The notes beneath the pieces are model-generated. The model saw nothing but the letters and a program-made list of their open reading frames with translations, did no database searches and was not told the DNA's origin. Shown piece after piece: positions 32,636 to 45,448 of a stretch of DNA of 64,000 nt (its first letter is position 1; each line of letters opens with the position of its first letter). Both the position numbers and the translations under genes were made by a program. This stretch comes from Aldrovandia affinis (lineage: Eukaryota; Chordata; Actinopteri; Notacanthiformes; Halosauridae), in NCBI GenBank assembly GCA_029706075.1, contig JAINUG010000259.1, forward strand, positions 558,001 through 622,000, given 5' to 3'.

Positions 32636-34500
32636 GGTGTACAGAGAAAATAGGACGGGGCCTAGCACCAAGCCCTGTGGGACTCCCGTAGAGAGGGTGT
32701 GGGGAGAGGAGAGGGATCCTCTCCAGGCCACCTGGTAGGAGCGGTCAGCCAGGTAGGACTTGAACCATGTCAACGCAGATCCAGAGATTCCCATCTCGAC
32801 GAGAGATGAGAGCAGGATCCGGTGGTCCACGGTGTCGAATGCCGCCGACAGGTCGAGGAGGAGGAGGGTGGAGCTAAGGGATTGGGACTTAGCCCCATGA
32901 AGAGCCTCAGTGACAGCAAGGAGAGCAGTCTTTGTGGAGTGGCCTGCTCTGAACCCAGATTGGTTGGGATCAAGCAGGTCGTTCTGTAAGAGATGAGCAG
33001 ACAGTTGGTTATAGACAGCCCACTTTAACGTTTTGGAAAGGAATGGGAGGAGAGAGACAGGTCGGTAGTTTGAAATAACAGCAGGATTCAGATAGGGTTT
33101 TTTGAGGAGGGGGACAACATGAGCACCTTTGAGGGAAGAGGGGACAGAGCCAGAGGAAAGAGAGGAGTTAATGACATTGGACACAAAGGGGAGGATGTCC
33201 ATAGCAATGGACTGGAAGAGGGGGGAAGGAATGGGATCAAGAGGGCAGGTGGTGGGACGGTGGGAGAGGACAAGTTGAAGGATGTCTGAGTCAGGGAGGG
33301 GCGAGAAGGAGGACAGAGGGGTGAGAGGTTTAGGTAGCGAGATGGGTGAGGGAGAGGTTGGGGGGAAGGAGTTGCGAATGACATCAACCTTCTCGTGAAA
33401 GAAGGATGCAAAGTCATCCGCGGTTAGAGAGGAGGGGGGTGGGGGAGGAGGAGGGCTGAGGAGAGAGGAAAACGTAGAGTAGAGTTTACGAGGGTTAGAA
33501 ACTGAAGATTGAATTTTGTAAAGGAAAAATGCAGACTTAGAGGAGAGGAGAGGAGAGGTTAGAGGAGAAGGAAGCCAGGAGTGTGTGGAAATCAGTCAGA
33601 GCTACAGGGGATTTGGATTTTCTCCATTTCCTTTCTGCCGCTCGCAGTTTCAGTCTGTTAGCCCGAATGGAGTCGGTTAGCCAGGGGGCTGGGGGTCGGA
33701 GGCATGCAGGTTTAGTGGATAGAGGACAGTGTGGGTCAAAGGAGGAGGAGAGAGAGGAAAGTAGGGTGGACGATGCTTCCTCAGCAGGTAGCTGAGAGAA
33801 GGCATCAGTAGGGGGAAGGGAAGATAGAACAGTAGCCGACAGGGCAGCGGGGGAGAGAGAGCGGAGGTTGCGATGGACAAGGACAGTGGGAGCAGGTGAG
33901 GATGGTTTAGGCACAGAGGGGAGGGGGAGAGAGAAAGACAGACAGCAATGGTCAGACACATGAAGGGGAGATACCGTAATGTTGGGTAATGTGCAGTTCC
34001 TAGTGAAGATCAGGTCCAGTTGGTTACCGGCCTTGTGGGTGGATGGGGATTCAGCCAGGGTGAAGTCGAAGGACTGAAGCAGGGGGAGGAATGCAGAGGC
34101 CTGAGAGGTCTCCAGCGGCAGGTTGAAGTCACCGAGGAGTAAGACGGGGGTGCCATCCTCAGGGGCATCCATCCACTGAGTAGGGCATCCATCTCATCTA
34201 GGAAACTCCCCAGTGGACCTGGAGGGCGATAAAGAACAATGATGTGCAGTTTACATGGAACAGTGACAGTGACAGCATGAAATTCAAAGGAGGAGGGTGA
34301 GAAGTGAGGAAGAGGAACAATACCAAATCTCCACAAGGGGGAGATCAGTATACCTGTCCCTCCACCTCTACCTGTGGGTCGTGGAGTGTGGGAGAAGGTG
34401 TAGGCAGCGGAGAGAGCAGCAGGGGTGGCCGTGTTCTGAGGAGTGATCCACGTCTCCGTGAGCGCCAGGAACTGCAGGGAGAGTAGTGAGGTCTGGGCCG
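32636..34500 (-). pseudogene. L2 ORF2: endonuclease and partial reverse transcriptase
   Basis: On the - strand the endonuclease shows GRGGGTGILISP, IVLYRPPGPLGSFLDE, VLLLGDFNLPLETSQ, THKAGNQLDLIFTR and VSDHCCLSFSL. A frame change lies near 34170, and another near 33540 within a CTCTC repeat. The RT then reads GAHVVPLLKKPYLNP, NYRPVSLLPFLSKTL, SGFRAGHSTKTALLAVTEAL, LLLLDLSAAFDTVDHRILL and GVPQGLVLGPVLFSLYTKSL. The YADD motif and everything C-terminal are missing. It is clearly dead. Confidence 0.88.
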
Positions 34501-34830
34501 AGATGAAATCGGCCTTCCGGACAGCGGACTGGCAGTTTCATAGTCCTCCTGCTACCACCACATCAACACCGGGAGATCTAGGGGAGTGGATGAGATTGGA
34601 CAGATTACGGGTGTGGGTAGAATCTCTCCTTCTAGGCAATCTAGAAGAGGAGACATGGACTGGGATAGGGAGGTAGCATGTAGTGTTAGTTGCAGAGGAA
34701 GTAGAACAGGGAGATACAAAACTATGATACTTACCGTGCGGCGAGCACTCCCTAGCTGGCCCCCCTCGGTGGACTCCTGCAGGTAGACTCCTCCGTCTGA
34801 ACGTGTGGTGAACGACGAGCGGAGGCCATT
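32636..34830 (-). mobile_element. L2-clade LINE, lacking its 3' end
   Basis: On the - strand, endonuclease then RT motifs of an L2-type ORF2 run from about 34500 to 32636. Unlike normal LINE insertions, the missing part is the 3' side: the RT stops at LFSLYTKSLG, just before the catalytic YADD, and joins unrelated sequence near 32630. No 3' UTR or tail follows. The 5' side borders a hAT relic at about 34830. Confidence 0.85.
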
Positions 34831-34834
34831 ACTT

Positions 34835-35577
34835 GAAAAAGACATGATGCCAATCAGTGTTGTTAATGGTGAGGGTTTTCGGGAGCTCATCACCTTCGCG
34901 GAGCTTGGGTATCACATCCCATCTAGAGGCACCATTGCCAGCCATATAGAGGCTGGCCAAGTTAGCACATCGCTACTTATGTATACCCGGCACATCTGTC
35001 CCATCGGAGCGGGTGTTTTCCAGAGCTGGTCTTACTGTAAACAGGCTGCGCACACAACTCACCCCTGACCACATAGACATGCTTATATTCTTAAATAAAA
35101 AATTAGAAGATATATGGATTTGCCGGTTATGGGGGAAGGGCCTTTTCATTTCAAGATGCAATATATTTTTGCTAAGTATAAGTTTCTATACCTCAGCTAT
35201 TTGGCTTTTTCATTTTGTTAATGTTGTTCAACTGCAAGATGGTGAGTACAAAACGTACATTATTTCATTCTCCAATGTTATGTTCCTAATTAAGGGTCAT
35301 CTTTTGAATCTGTTGTCTTGTAGCAGATTAATTTTAGTTCATTTATTCGCACGGGAAGAGACAGAGCATATTATCCTACCAAAACGGCCTTTGTAATATT
35401 TTTGTTATGCTATAAAGTATGCATATTTCTCAAATATTCAATTAGGCTTTTATTGAGGAAAAAATGCATTTTGAATTTTTTATGGCATAAGCTATATTTA
35501 GTTAAAGTTTGATTGATTATTGTTCATTAAGGGCTGGCACCAATGGATCAAGGAAATTCCTTAAAATGTTGCATCCC
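34835..35577 (+). mobile_element. hAT element remnant with internally deleted transposase
   Basis: Two conserved hAT transposase segments lie 50 bases apart where several hundred codons are expected, followed by an AT-rich 3' region. A possible right terminus is GTTGCATCCCTAC at about 35565-35577. The left terminus was not found; it may be overwritten by the neighbouring L2 fragment. Confidence 0.7.
34838..35113 (+). pseudogene. hAT transposase, core start joined to hATC dimerisation domain
   Basis: The first segment reads EKDMMPISVVNGEGFRELIT and FAELGYHIPSRGTIASHIE, the entry to the hAT core. After about 34960 a shifted frame reads RYLCIPGTSVPSERVFSRAG, LTVNRLRTQLTPDHIDMLIF and LNKKLED, the signature C-terminal hATC dimerisation domain. 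The catalytic middle is deleted, so this is the coding relic of a non-autonomous derivative. Confidence 0.85.
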
Positions 35578-38164
35578 TACTTGGACTGGATGTCCTACAT
35601 CCTTCTAGGGCGACTCAACTTCGTAGGTGTTTTACTTTTTATTAAAATCATTTAATCATTTGCATGCGCCCATTGACTTTGAATGGTGAGCTAAAGTTTG
35701 CATTTTGACCATGCTAGCAAACTTTGGCACCCACATTCAACATCACATATAATGCTGGCCAGGACAAAATGTCATCAAAAAAAGTAATGATGGTGCTAAC
35801 TGACCTGGTTGTGCTGCTCTTGAGCTGGTCTTGAATTGATCAAGGCTAATCATTCAAATAGTTGGCTAGCTCCTAAATACCTCTGTTGGGCATTATCATG
35901 CCGAATACTAGCTGCTGTTGTACTGACCGCTCACTGAATGAGCATCACAACCTTTCATTTCACATATGCACTAACAGGGTTTTCCTGCACACAGCTTTGA
36001 CACCAGCTACAGTACTGTAGCCATCTTGGTCTACTGTACTTCAAATAACATGTAGGCTGCTCAAACAGCCTAATTCATACACTTCAGAGGGATAATGAGT
36101 GGATAATCAGTGGACTGCTGAAGAACAGGCCATGCATTTCTGTTTTAATTGTAATCCCCACTGGACTGGTTGCTTATTTTCCAACCAGTTCTCTCCAATA
36201 GTATAATTCATACTCTTCAGAGGGGTAACAGTGGATTGCTATTAGAAGGATATATATGTATGTATAGGCATGTATTAAATTGCCAATGATTGGATTACAT
36301 ACATACTGATTTATCTGTGTTTTAAGATTTGCCTCTGCAGCTTATGGTCATTAAAGCACTACAGACTGCGAGCAGGGCTGAAATGGACCATTCTGCTGTG
36401 TTCAGCGACGTATTCATTTTCATCCCAATTGTTTCTGCCGACTTTCTTTGTGGATTTAAACAAAAAATCTATCTCTCAGTTTGGTGTTGTTACTCTCACT
36501 TTGATAATGGATTTAGTCTTGAATAATTCGTAATACATAGAGTAGAGTAAGTATTAGAGATGCACCATATTCCCTAAGTAATACAGTCTGCCCCTCCCAG
36601 AGGGATCAGTGACAGGGAATTGTATTCCTATTGGAGCTATTGTAGTTCTGTGTTTACGCAGGGTTTTTTTGGGTCATCAGATTTCAGTGAAACTTGGCAG
36701 CGAGTGAGCGCTTGTGTTTTGTGTTTCTAAAGCTGGCAGAAGTTCCAAGGGTTTTCCATCAACTGTTGAGGGGTGAAATCTCTCCCCTGCCCCACCATCG
36801 CCACCTGACGAGGGTCAGGGAGGAGAGGATAGGAAAGAAGAGAAGAGAAGAGAAGCACTATAGTTAGGGAGATGGATATGTGGCCTGAACATCATGCCGG
36901 TAGATCCCCTCTGAAGAATGGCTATTCCATGTGCAACAAGTAGCCTAACCTGCACTCCTCCTGGAAGCCTCCCGCTCTGTAATCAATGAGGGGCATCTCT
37001 GAGATTCAAGCTGGCAGCTCTGAATAAGAGCCTCTGTGCACCAGGCAAATAGATCATGTTATGAAAATGTGGCTGGTGAGCTGAGGGGCTTGGATCACCC
37101 GGATTCACTGTGGCATGAAAGATGTGAGGCTCAGCATGCCCAGTGTGTAAGGGCTGCCCTTCCCTCTCTCCCTCTCTCTCTCTCTCTGTCTCTTTCTCTC
37201 CCTCTCTTTCTCTGGACGATGAGAATGGCGCCAGGCTGGATCACATCGGTCCCACCTGGTGTCTCTCTTTCCACACCGGCTGTCTGAGCTCACAAAGATT
37301 GGCCATCCTCTCTGCTTCCTCCCAGAGCCAGGACCAATTACCCCCCACACACACACACACACTCCCTCCACACTCCAGCCACCTGAGACAAAGATGCAGC
37401 AAGGGCCACAATCACTAAATCATCACGACATTGGAAATCAATCACAGAGAAACTAATGGTGCGCTTTAATCCAATCCTTTGTATTCTTTCGATCTGCTTG
37501 AATGCCTGAAATTAGACAAATCCTTTTTTTTAAGCTGCACCGTTTAGTGGCCATGAGAAACCAAAGTACGCCTTTTGACCAAGTTTCTGGTTTACCTCCT
37601 CCTCTTAAGCAGATGATCTCTGAGAGACCGGCTCCACTGCAGATCAGGTGCGGGTAGAGCTTTTGGTTTATTACTCTGTGGTCATTGTCGGTGAAAAAAA
37701 AGATCTTACCTAATGCACCGTCCTGCCCATGTCACCCAACAGCGTGTGGTAGGGACAGGGCAGTCATGGCAGACTTATCATGGATGAAAATACCCTCAAA
37801 TTAAAGCTGACAGCTAAAAGCATGGCCTTTGTCTCAATTTTAACAAAAATAAAAAATAAAAGGAAAAATAGCTTTTTTCTGTAATTGTAACCTACTTCTG
37901 GAAATAAGGAGTGGAAGATGCAACACTGTATAAGAGTGAGCTTATGAATTATGGGCTATACTTGAGAACATAGCTGGGGAGGAGTCACACAGGGCTCCTG
38001 TGTGGGGTTTTACTGCTCTGCACGTAAATATGGCTCCCACAGGTGATAATGTGTTGGTTAAGTGGAAGCAAAATGACAACCATTCACCAATATAGAGGCA
38101 AAGAGGCCAAGGGTAGCATAGAGCCAACATTCAGTCTGCTGTTCCACCCAATCCACCTGGCCCA
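35578..38164. other. Intronic DNA; CT tract and a Tc1 terminal scrap
   Basis: Mostly unique. A CT-rich tract lies at about 37158-37215 and a CA patch at 37350. At 37778-37812 GATGAAAATACCCTCAAATT matches the subterminal repeat of the Tc1 at 6906-7416 (there near 7277). No gene seen. Confidence 0.5.
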
Positions 38165-38960
38165 ACATTCATTACATTTACATTTTGCATTTAAAGCATT
38201 TAGCAGATGCTCTTATCCAGAGCGACTTGCAAGATGTGCATTAATAGATGGTATGATCAATCATTGTTCGCGCAAGAGATCAATGCAGTAAAACAGCAAT
38301 AGACATGATTGTTGGCAGCTGCATACCATACCTGTAACCCCAGGAAGGAAAAGGTTAGTAATTTATTTGTTTATTTTTTATGTTTTGAGAAAGCTTTAAA
38401 TGAGGATACATATTATGAAAAGTAGTATTAAACATGTAAGCAGTAGTGATGACAATTAGTTAGATGTACAGATTTCAGTGATAGTGGAGTCTGAAGAGGT
38501 GGGTTTTGAGTCTCTTGCGGAAGATGGCCAGTGATTCCTCGGTCCTTACCGAGTGTGGAAGATCAATCCACCAACGAGGGGTCAGGACAGAGAAGTGGCG
38601 AAACCGTGAGGAGTGGGTGCCTGGGGCTCTGAGGGATGGGACAGTCCATTTTTCCAGACGAGGCAGAGCAGAGGGGTCTGGCTGGGGTGTAGGGTGTAAT
38701 GACTGTCTAGACGTAGGAAGGAGCAGTTCCTCTAGTGGCTTGGTAAGCCGGCACCAGTGATTTAAATTTGATGCATGCTGCGATAGGGAGCCAGTCCAGA
38801 GAGTTGAGTAGTGGGGTGATGTGCATGAACTTGGGTTGGTTAAATCTTAGCTGTGCGGCAACATTTTGCACCAGTTGCAGTGGCTTGATGGCACAGGCCG
38901 GTAAGCCTGCCAGCAGAGAATTGCAGTAGTCATTCATGCCTGTCTGCTGTTCCGCCCAAT
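38165..38960 (-). mobile_element. Composite dispersed repeat ending in LINE ORF2 remnant
   Basis: It starts with the common teleost motif TTTAGCAGATGCTCTTATCC, then a long non-coding repeat section. From about 38945 down to 38740 the - strand reads DYCNSLLAGLPACAIKPLQL, RFNQPKFMHITPLLNSLDWL and PIAACIKFKSL. This is the tail of an L2-like ORF2. It is therefore the 3' portion of an L2-like LINE in - orientation with a long 3' UTR. The upstream part is deleted and joined to unique sequence near 38945. Confidence 0.65.
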
Positions 38961-39484
38961 CGACTGGGCGCTCCACTACAGGGCCTTCTAGCAGAAAGCT
39001 GCTGCAGGACCCTACCTGCATGGTGCCAAGCAAGGACTCTTCTGGGCTCTCTGCTTGAGTCCAGCTGACCTGCAAGCATGTTCTCCTTTACAAGAAGTGC
39101 TTTCATACCTTGAACAAGTAATATGTGAGTGATTGTCAATGAGGATTCAAGAAACCTAAGATAATGTGTTACAAGGGTGGGCAAGGAGGGCCTGTTCTGT
39201 TTCTACTTTTGGATTTCATGAGGTGGAGGTGGAGAGGAAAGGGGTGGGGGTGATTACACAGCCAGATGGAGTGAGGACAGAACCTAAGGGAAAAGTGGCA
39301 TGGGATCTTCAGTGGCTACAGTGCACCTGAACCTCACAGTTTAGCTCTGAAAATCTAACTGTATAAATGGATGATATATGTAGAAATAATATTTTCATAT
39401 AGATTTAGATTGTACATAGATAAAAAGTAAATAAGTTGACCGTAGTAAGGGTGCACCGAACATAGTTCCTTCTGTTTCAGGATG
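38961..39484. other. Intronic DNA, no gene seen
   Basis: Short unique stretch between two repeats, with no recognisable features. Confidence 0.45.
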
Positions 39485-39650
39485 AGCATAACATGTAACA
39501 TATGCCATTTAGCAGATGCTTTTATCCAAAGCGACTTACAGTAATGAATGCATACATTTTTCAGTATATATGGTCCCAATGGGAATCGAACCCACAACCT
39601 AAGCATTGCCAACGCCATGCTCTACCTACTGAGCCACACAGAACCACATG
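39485..39650 (-). mobile_element. tRNA-derived SINE
   Basis: On the - strand the head reads GTGGCTCAGTAGGTAGAGCA, an A box, then GGTTGTGGGTTCGATTCCCA, a B box, both typical of a tRNA promoter. The body ends with TAAGTCGCTTTGGATAAAAG and CATCTGCTAAATGGCATATG, the core shared with 38203-38233 and 63472-63500. No full tRNA fold or 3' tRNA end, so not a tRNA gene. Confidence 0.8.
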
Positions 39651-40319
39651 CATGACAGTGGAATCCACACTGAGGTGGTCATCATCGTGGCAATATTTAT
39701 ATATACTCTAATTTGAATGGCATTATAGTGTATAATATATATCTAGTAAAAGTGTTAGCACTGCTACCTTCATAGCAGTATATGGCTCAGCAAGCAGGCA
39801 GGGTTGTCATACTGGTGATCAATGGCAGCTCTGTATCTATTAGTTATTGTTGACCTGCATCTGCAGGCCAGACTATCTGGCACTCTCTCACAGCTTCTGT
39901 ATATTGCACACATATGCCATCCATACACATTCACGCAGACACACATATATTGAGGCACGTGTACATGCACACACACAAACACATCCTCACACATGCAGGC
40001 TGTTGGGGAGGTGCATTTTGGTAATTGTCCACAGGCAAACAGAATATGGCCCAGCTTAATCTACATTCTCATAAATAAGCATGGTGCCATCATTGACAGG
40101 TTTATTACTCTGTGAATGAAACCTTTCATGCAGAGTTTGAGCAGATTGTTTGCTACTGTTTCAGTCGTTGAGATTATTGGGATTGTGTTTGTAATGTTGG
40201 TTGTGTTTGGCGTTTGTCATCGGAACTTTTGTTGGCGCTAGGGGACAGAGAAGGAATTATCCCCGTCTAGCTTTGACCAGCTTGTTAACCCAAAAACGCC
40301 CCAAAACAACATACCCAAA
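39651..40319. other. Intronic DNA, no gene seen
   Basis: Unique sequence with a CA-rich stretch near 39905-39990. No element or coding feature recognised. Confidence 0.45.
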
Positions 40320-42090
40320 AGTAAATTAAAGCTGCTCTTCAACCACTTGCAGTATATGCATGGTTTTGGTCTCATTCAAAAGATAACACTCTGAATTTTT
40401 GAATTGCAAAACAGTCAGAATCACTAAGTGCCTCTGGCACTGTGTAATAGTGGTCTGAATGTGCTGAATTTGAAGGATATAAATTCCGCCTGGATTGTTT
40501 TGTAGAAACAGATGCCTGCAGGTGACTATAGCTGGTAGGTATAAGCTGGAAAACACCATAGGAACATAGCATGAAGTGTTACCAAGTTCAGGTTCAAATT
40601 TCAGAACAAAACCTCAAAAAATGAACATATTACACAGTTTTTTTGAAGGGTACCACCAGGCGTTCCCAAACTGTGCCAAACTGTGGAGACTTGGTGACTC
40701 CAAAAGGACCTTTCGTAACCAAAGGCCATAACTTTTGAACGCTTCAACGTACAGGCATCATCTTGGGCTCTACTGGAAGGTGACACTCAGGGGTATCCTA
40801 CCATATACCAGATTCACTGTCAGTAGTAATGACACAGAATAAGTGAAGTATAAACACATGTTTTGTGCTTTATTGAATGGTGCATGTTATTTCTTGTCTG
40901 AACAAATACAATTTTGAAATAAAAATAAAATTTGCATTAAAAAAAAAGTATAGAGCATAAATAAAACACAGCAAACATGAACTATTTACAAAAAATATTT
41001 ACAAAATCCCTGAGTGAGGTTAGGGAGTGTCCTTTCAGTATTCTACTTTTTTTACAGCTCGCTGCCTCACATCAGCAGTTCAGTCACACAATGATTGAAA
41101 CACAAAGGGGGAGGCACACATACACTTTCACACTTCACTGTCAAACAAAAGAGCAGGGGCAGGCACAAAGGGGGAGGCAGGCACACACTGGCACACACAT
41201 AAAATTCACACTTCACAGTCAAACAAAAGAGCGGGGGCAGGTACACACAGGCACAGACATACACTTCACAGTCAAACAAAAGACTAAACTATAGCTTATT
41301 TATGTCAAAATATACAACAATATATGTTATAATAATATAATAAAATACTTGAATATTTCAAATTTTCACTCCGTTTCGCCATTATTAGATTATTCGCTTA
41401 GCTGCGTAATCAGAGTGATGCGCAATTACGCGTGGCCACTGGTACTAAACAAACTATCCAGAAGTGATCTTCTAAAGGACCTCTCAACAAACCAAATGTC
41501 GTTAGCTCATTGGATTAGCTAAACAATGATATGTGTCAGTCATCAGCTAAATCGGCTGCAATTTGATGACGCTCATCAAATATAGGCAGGTAATCCCTGT
41601 GAACACGGACACGCATTGGCTATTGACAGCTATTGAGGCAGCCTGGGAGCTCCTATTTGGTCAAATGAGGTGTTATTCAAAAGGTCAGACGTGGCAGACA
41701 TTTTGGTAGTAAAATATGGTAATTCTGAAATCGTGAACCGGAGTTATAAGCAGAAAATTTGCAAGATTACGCATGTCTGTAGTGAAACGCGTATTTTTTC
41801 AACAGCGGTCCGTGCGTGTTTATGAAGTAAAAATGAGGTTTGGACCACATATTTTATTGGATTGGATCGCCTGGACTCTTTGCCAATGTCACATAAGCGT
41901 TTTAGTCGGATTGTAATCGATCGGTGGATTACAATTTGAATTTGTAGGTGAGTTGACTAGACTTTTGTTTCGTTTGTTGGTTTGTTGTTTGTCTGACATA
42001 GCGGCTGATTGTACCTGCTGTTGTGATCTTGGAATAGTTTATATCATTCGAATCACAAGAATCGTAGCTTTCTAGGCATATAAGGCATGT
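40320..42090. mobile_element. Unclassified repeat-like region, possibly piggyBac-derived
   Basis: No transposase can be read. Hints are a 3'-UTR-like AT-rich stretch with A runs (40900-40990), an internal tandem repeat (41110-41284) and a TAGCTTTCTAGG motif at about 42066 that resembles a piggyBac terminus in reverse. No TTAA pair was established. Treat as unidentified. Confidence 0.25.
41110..41284. repeat. Imperfect tandem repeat, three units
   Basis: CACTTCACWGTCAAACAAAA recurs at about 41132, 41208 and 41263, each followed by a G-rich AGGCACA-like segment. The spacing is unequal (76 and 55 bases). Confidence 0.8.
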
Positions 42091-42833
42091 GCAGTTTAGT
42101 CAATTTAGCACTTCTGTGTTTGGCCGAACGCGCACAGATCGTATCAATGTCCCGGATTTTTTTTTTTTTAAAGCTAACCAATTTGAAAATTCGGCATTAC
42201 ACCCAGCTGACGTGAGTTCAAAATAAACATTTTGATAACATTTGAAAAACCTGTTTTCATTTGTATGGAATAGTACATGTTCTATGGTTATAAATTCCCA
42301 TTCAATTCCCCAATAAATGTACATGTATTCCCATGAAAAGTGTCATGATTTGAAACAGAATTCAGCTGCAGTGAAACAGCAGTGATGGTGTAACAGGTAT
42401 TCTCAATTGCTGTGGTTCTGTAAGTGCAGGTCACTCATCCTTCTCTAGCACACCGACCCGCGTGGCTGAGAGCCTGAGCAGCAGCTGACACCAACAGTCA
42501 TAGACTGACAGGGACACAACTCCTGCACTAAAGAGACTTTTCACCACAATTACTGTCCACGAGGCAGTGCTCCATTAGCAATCCAACGCATGCACACCCT
42601 CCTCTCCTCTCCTATATCTATCTATGTCTCCTTCCGCCTGCACAAATACATAAAACCCAGAGCCATGGCGTCACTCAGGATGCTAGATTTCAGCCAGAGG
42701 CTGTCTTTGGCTGCCCCTCCCCACCCCCTGCTTAATGTCTTCACAGCTGAAGACCTTTCAGCCCCCACTTTTTAACCAGCATGAGGCAAGCAAGGACACA
42801 TTTAGGAGACTGGGGCACAGACAGAACACACAC
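42091..42833. other. Intronic DNA, no gene seen
   Basis: Unique sequence with a T run near 42162. No recognisable gene or element. Confidence 0.45.
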
Positions 42834-44837
42834 TGTCAGAACAGTGAAGTTAGAATACAAATTATATTCTCTGAATCCAGTAGCCTTAACAGTCAAACGC
42901 CCTTGTTTAAAGTTCAGCACTCTGAATACTGAACACAAGTGGTATTATGTGTTAAAACCCCTCACTTATCCTACATGTAAACTATATTTATTTGATTTAA
43001 TATAATAATCGCTACACAGGATACCAATTATCAATTAAATCACGAAATTCGTTGATAGGCAGAGCAAACTGGTGGATCGACCTTCATCAAAATATACAAC
43101 TCACAATTCAATTAACATTAACAGCTGGTTTATTCAGTTACAACAGTTAGACAAAATATTCAACATCCAATCTATCAGACGTAGGTTCAACTACCTTAAC
43201 AAATACTAAATCGGAACATCCAATATATAGGGTTTAGTTCTGTCTCCTCACATATGGAACATTCATCGCTACCATTTCACAAGCTTGCTCGTACCACAAA
43301 CTCTGCTCTCATGTGGCTGCGACCTAAAAGACCTAAGTTCCAAATGGAATTGCCCGAACAATTATCACCCACATGGAAATAAACATTCAATTGGATATTC
43401 CGGCTTAACAAATACTAAATTCTAGACATAAAATTGACATGTAACAATCACAAAAGAGATGAAATGTAAGAAAATCATACCAAACCAAGCTTGTCTCTCT
43501 CCAAATGCAAAACACACGCAGACGAGGTGTTAGCTCACACCAGATCATCCAAGAGAAAAACAGGACAGCTGCTTGTAGAATTCCAACCAATCTAAACCAT
43601 GTCACCAACAGATCAGACTTTAAGTGTTGGGGGGGGGTTTGGTTCACTCCCTTCTTAGCCCATAATTGACGATTTGTGGGATGGCCCAGCCCAAGCCAGG
43701 TTCAGACTTTTATATGTTTGTTTTGGGTCGCTTAATACCATCGATAGGCTCCTCTCATGTTGAGAATTGTGGGGATATCACTAGGGTCTGGTGAAGCCAG
43801 CTTCATTTTGTAGGGTTGGAAAGAGCTGGCTGTATGATTTTAATAGCCAGCCCCTCTCCCTCCTGAGTTCTGGTATCGGGTGAACTCATCATTGATTAAA
43901 GGGGGGCCAGGAAATTGCAACCATAAACATGGTTTGAGCCTGTCCTGCCCATCACTGCATCCGACAGATGGTTGGCCTGGGAGCGACCCCCCCCCATCAC
44001 AGGTTTTGGGACTGTATGTGTAATACACAGCACATATGTACTAGGTTCTAGTTAGCAGAATTACTGTATATTTTTCCCCTGCGACATGTCATGTCCATCA
44101 AGGGTTTTGAAACTGTACATTTGTTAGAAGGTGTTTGTGTTTTCCTGTGACAAGTCTTATCCATCACTGCAATGTCATTTTATAATGGTAACATCCTGAG
44201 AACCAATTTTCCCACTGTCTTCTGGCCACCGTAAATAGTTTTATAGCCACCAACAGGAAGATTGGGACGGTCATATAACACGTGATGCAATCATTCCCTC
44301 AGAGTAGGGGGCACTCACTACTGTGCTAGCCTTGTAAACCCGCAATCTGGCCCGTCAGGCAAACAACAGTTTTTTGTAAAAATAACCAACAACTGGGGTA
44401 CTGTTTAAGGTTGGTCAGAGGTGCATAAAAGGAATATCCAAATCCAGCTCGGGGAGTTCATTTGCTTAACAAAGGCTCCGGGCGCTCTGCGTTCCAGTTT
44501 TGTATGTTTGGGGAATATGTTATACTGTCTTGTCTTGTGAAAATCATCATTTCAACCTATGTCTTCTTCTTCCCCTTTAGCGCTAGAAAGGGAGTGTTTA
44601 ACACGCCGGGAGCGAGGCAGCACAGACTGTACGGCATCAGTTCCTCTGCACTGACAAGTCAGTCCTGCATCATATCTAGGGTAGCGGGACTCGGAATGAC
44701 GAGTAGCTGTTCTGTATACAGACAGTCCCGATAACACTACTCTATAGAACTTAGAATGATCTTAGTAGCTGCATATGCCGGCAGCGAAAGCTCTAAGTTC
44801 TGATGCCACTGAACTTCGATTAGACTTAGAATGTCCC
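42834..44837. repeat. Long dispersed repeat R, copy 1
   Basis: From 43088 to 44837 this matches 46007-47799 almost base for base. Its left part (42834 to about 43830) is also found inverted and diverged at 52858-53745. It starts TGTCAGAACAGTGAAG-like and has no long ORF. It may be an LTR or a non-coding transposon body; I could not classify it. It ends exactly where the gypsy LTR begins (44838). Confidence 0.85.
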
Positions 44838-44930
44838 TGTCACGGTTGTTCCCCTGAACCACCACCAGATGGCAGTGTTGTGCCTTCCTTTGGAAGGTTC
44901 TCACCTGAACTTAATTACTAATCACCTTCC

Positions 44931-44944
44931 TATAAATACTCGCA
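44931..44944 (+). promoter_or_regulatory. TATA box of gypsy LTR
   Basis: CCTATAAATACTCG, a strong TATA motif about 95 bases into the LTR, in the right orientation for retroelement transcription. Confidence 0.6.
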
Positions 44945-45448
44945 CCTGGATTCGTTCTATGCGAAATCGTAAGCCATTGTTACGATTTAGCCGGTAAGGT
45001 ATGTAGCGTCTTTTTAAAGATACTACTCAAAGAACTTACATTAGGAACAAAGAATCTCCTTAGCAAATGTAGGACTTCTTTTTACGTTACCCGATTTAGG
45101 AAACTTACTCGCTCCCCTGAGTTAGTTTGGTTTTCGGTTAGACAGTCTGTGGACTGTGTTTCGGGTTTCATTTCTTTCGTTGGTTATTTGGCTCTTCTAG
45201 CCGTTTATCTTTTCATTCAAACACTCGGTGTTGGTGGTTTATTTATTCCTTTGTTTGTGTCTTTGTGGCACCTAGTCACCCGTTGGGTGATATTTTCGGT
45301 TTTCTCTCCTTTTGTTATTGTTTTTCCTATTCTCTGTTATTTCAGAGTTTGTGGTTAAGCTGTATAGTTACAGTTTAACTTATCGATACCCCCGGGGTTC
45401 TGCGATTGGCACCAATCCCTAAACCCACCTTTACAGTACGATTTCGCC

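Noticed and set aside
36548..36575. hAT terminus (AGAGATGCACC) near 36555
   Set aside because: Only 11 bases match the 12588 terminus, with no partner end or duplication.
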